Source: Candidatus Helarchaeota archaeon
Lineage (GTDB): Archaea > Asgardarchaeota > Lokiarchaeia > Helarchaeales > HEL-GB-A
Length of the DNA stretch: 6,245 bases
Direction: 5' to 3'
NCBI GenBank assembly: GCA_013375405.1
Contig: JABXJU010000235.1
Coordinates: 1 to 6,245 of the forward strand
In this document: positions 4,629 to 6,245 of the stretch, piece after piece
Numbering within the stretch: the stretch's first letter is position 1
Layout of the letters: the number at the start of each line of letters is the position of its first letter
Made by a program: the position numbers and the translations under genes
Notes under the pieces: model-generated
Told to the model about the DNA's origin: nothing
The model's input: the letters and a program-made list of their open reading frames with translations, nothing else
Database searches by the model: none

Positions 4629-5438
4629 TTAAATCTCAAAAAATATTACTTTCCTTTTTTCAAATCCCACAATTTGAGAGTATCCAACTTCTCGTAAGAC
4701 CTTTAATGCCCGTTCCAACTCCCAACCTACTTCCTCAGGTTTGTGACTATCAGAACCGATTGTAACTTGGATATCATTCTCATAACAAGATTGGAGAATA
4801 TTGCTACTAGGGTATTGCTCTTTAGCTGGTTTACGAAATCCAGAAGTATTTAATTCAACGCACACTTTGCGTTTAGCGAGCGCCTCGATAATCTCATTAA
4901 TGAATTCTTCAATGGATTTTTTTGGTCTATCTCCATATTTCTTCGGAAGGTCAAAATGCGCTATGACATCATACAACCCGCTCTGAATGGCCTTCTTCAA
5001 ATTGCTAAAATATTTTTGATTCAGTATGAAAAGATCATATTCCTGATATTTCTTTCTATACCGATCGTCATCAATGACCCAATCATCCACAACATGAACG
5101 GATCCATAAATATAATCAAATTGAACCTTCTTCAGTAATTCTTCAATCTCTTTCTCCTTTCCCTCGTAATAATCTGCCTCAATTCCGAGCCTAATAATGA
5201 TATCTGGATATTTTTCTTGTAGGTTTTTTACCGATTGAATATATAGAGGGAGTTCCTCCAATTTCATACTATAATTTTCTAAGGGCAATGATTTAGGAAG
5301 ATATACCATTGGGAAATGGTCTGCAAATCCCATTTCGTCTAAACTTTTCGAGATCGCTGCTTGGACATACTCCTCCATTTCTCCGGTCGCATGATTGCAG
5401 AGCTTCGTATGGATATGATAGTCAATACGTCGTACCAT
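4629..5438 (-). CDS. hisJ: PHP-family histidinol-phosphatase (HisJ/HisK type)
   Basis: A 269-residue PHP-domain phosphoesterase matching the HisJ family in length and motif order: DYHIHTKLCNHATG (6-19), GFADHFP (37-43), GIEADYYEG (85-93), YGSVHVVDDW (111-120), VIAHFDLPKKYG (158-169), and IGSDSHKPEEVG (227-238). The predicted trinuclear metal ligands H8, H10, H16, D40 or H41, E87, H115, H161, D230 and H232 are all present. The family hydrolyses L-histidinol phosphate to histidinol, the penultimate stage of histidine synthesis. No other his gene is in the window, and some PHP relatives act on other phosphates, so the substrate is likely but not certain. The ATG at 5438 has GGTGA (5445-5449) 6 nt upstream. 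It starts 20 bp after the NapH-like gene and is probably co-transcribed with it; its stop is 17 bp from the convergent regulator's stop. Confidence 0.88.
   Translation of the reverse strand: MVRRIDYHIHTKLCNHATGEMEEYVQAAISKSLDEMGFADHFPMVYLPKSLPLENYSMKLEELPLYIQSVKNLQEKYPDIIIRLGIEADYYEGKEKEIEELLKKVQFDYIYGSVHVVDDWVIDDDRYRKKYQEYDLFILNQKYFSNLKKAIQSGLYDVIAHFDLPKKYGDRPKKSIEEFINEIIEALAKRKVCVELNTSGFRKPAKEQYPSSNILQSCYENDIQVTIGSDSHKPEEVGWELERALKVLREVGYSQIVGFEKRKVIFFEI
4650..4660 (+). terminator. T-rich terminator of the winged-helix gene
   Basis: Forty bases after the stop the plus strand reads TTCCTTTTTT, ending in T6 (4655-4660). It lies inside the 3' end of the convergent phosphatase gene, so transcripts would overlap by about 30 nt. 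No strong hairpin is associated. Confidence 0.35.
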
Positions 5439-5458
5439 TTCAATTCACCATGATACTA

Positions 5459-6245
5459 CTACGAGGTCTGCTTAAATTTAAGAAAGTTTAGATTTATAGC
5501 ACCCTCTTCGCACGCTTCCCAACATTTCAAGCATAGAATGCAATTTCCATCCGTAATCTTCTCCCAAGGCTCTCGTAATAGCGAAATACCCATCGGACAA
5601 GCTAATTCGCATTCTCTACATTTCTTACCTAGACATTTCGATAAGTTCCGCTGAATCCCGACAACTGCATAGGGATTCATGATCCCAAGCATTGCTCCAA
5701 GAGGACAGAACCAGCGGCACCATGCACGTCCTATATACATACACAATATCAAAATTATAACCAAAAAAATAACCCTAAACCAAAACCAAGGGCTCCATGA
5801 GAAGATATTCCAGAACCCTGCCTCAAGTGATGGCCATAACTCGGGATTTATGATTAGTTGTGGAATGACTGCTTGAAATGTCGCTGCTGGGTCAACTGGC
5901 GAAAAGGGGTTATCAGTAAACGGGCCTAGAGGTAAGGGTGTTGCTCCGCTCAACCTAACAACTCCAATAACAATCGCGATAAAAAATGTTAATACTAGCA
6001 TTCCAAATTTAACTTTAGAAAGTTGCTGATTGATTTGATACCCGGGATGGCGTTTTCGTACCGGAACGTAGTAACATAAGTCCAATACGAAGCCAAACGG
6101 GCACATCCACCCACATGCAGCACGTCCAATTAAGATAGCGAAGATAAGAAAGACTCCAAGCGCTAGAAATGGGAAAATTCCATTACTAAAAGATTCCATG
6201 AATACATCATATGCCCCTGCAATAGTACCTCCCGGGGTTGCATGG
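5459..6245 (-). CDS. NapH-like polytopic 4Fe-4S membrane protein (5' end outside window)
   Basis: The reading frame stays open to the right edge. Fifteen residues (HATPGGTIAGAYDVF) precede the first in-window ATG at 6199, so the true start is probably upstream. Counting from that ATG, there is a membrane segment at 9-25, then GRAACGWMCPFG (26-36); a second segment at 65-82; a loop of about 50 residues rich in P, F and W; a third segment at 141-156; and GRAWCRWFCPLG (158-168). These paired CxxxCP motifs are typical of the NapH/Fer4_5 family. Two ferredoxin clusters follow: C-x4-C-x2-C-x3-CP (189-202) and CILCLKCWEAC (220-230), the latter lacking the usual proline. Such proteins pass electrons between membrane quinol-type donors and cytoplasmic or external partners. 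The partner is unknown here, since the upstream neighbours are not visible. The PHP phosphatase gene follows after 20 bp. Confidence 0.87.
   Translation of the reverse strand, partial: HATPGGTIAGAYDVFMESFSNGIFPFLALGVFLIFAILIGRAACGWMCPFGFVLDLCYYVPVRKRHPGYQINQQLSKVKFGMLVLTFFIAIVIGVVRLSGATPLPLGPFTDNPFSPVDPAATFQAVIPQLIINPELWPSLEAGFWNIFSWSPWFWFRVIFLVIILILCMYIGRAWCRWFCPLGAMLGIMNPYAVVGIQRNLSKCLGKKCRECELACPMGISLLREPWEKITDGNCILCLKCWEACEEGAINLNFLKFKQTS

Noticed and set aside
1..6245. CRISPR array, tRNA/rRNA genes, insertion sequences, integrase attachment sites or toxin-antitoxin pairs
   Set aside because: No regularly spaced repeats, RNA-gene signatures, transposase motifs or terminal inverted repeats were seen on either strand.

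Overview
The window looks like chromosomal DNA of an AT-rich archaeon. The apparent promoters are TATA boxes about 25 nt before the expected transcript starts, leaders are short or absent, T-runs follow stop codons, and Shine-Dalgarno (SD) sites precede most starts (GGAGG, GAGGT, GGTGA). The families present (GctAB-type CoA-transferase, CoA-type Nudix hydrolase, PHP phosphatase, NapH-like ferredoxin, MarR/ArsR-size winged helix) do not fix the lineage. An uncultured group, for example an Asgard archaeon, is possible but cannot be shown from this sequence alone.

Layout, left to right. Bases 1-381 (+) are the tail of a B12-binding-type radical SAM protein. It converges on a minus-strand pair: an MBLAC1-like metallo-beta-lactamase-fold hydrolase (404-1000) downstream of a Nudix CoA pyrophosphatase (1031-1672). 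Next on the minus strand come an unrecognised 117-residue acidic helical protein (1781-2134) and the two subunits of a family I CoA-transferase, beta (2171-2983) and alpha (2995-3921). Alpha and beta are tightly coupled: the SD of beta directly abuts the stop codon of alpha. A 363-bp control region (3922-4284) separates them from a divergent winged-helix regulator (4285-4611, +). The regulator converges on a minus-strand pair in which a polytopic NapH-like iron-sulfur membrane protein (cut by the right edge, 5459-6245) lies 20 bp upstream of a HisJ-type PHP histidinol-phosphatase (4629-5438).

The most notable part is the control region. It holds four copies of the perfect 9-bp dyad AACANTGTT, centred at 4126, 4158, 4191 and 4242. 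The 17-bp composite TATATA-N-AACAGTGTT-A occurs once on the plus strand (4231-4247), facing the regulator gene, and once on the minus strand (4153-4169), facing the CoA-transferase genes. This mirror-image TATA-operator arrangement suggests that the winged-helix protein represses its own gene and the CoA-transferase operon, perhaps in response to an acyl-CoA or organic acid. The CoA-transferase promoter would then have an unusually long leader of about 220 nt. A second, proximal TATA-like box at 3963-3969 is an alternative promoter for the operon.

Three minus-strand genes (Nudix, CoA-transferase alpha and beta) handle CoA or its thioesters, so the middle of the window may be a small CoA/acyl-CoA metabolism neighbourhood. 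The physiological substrates cannot be read from the sequence.
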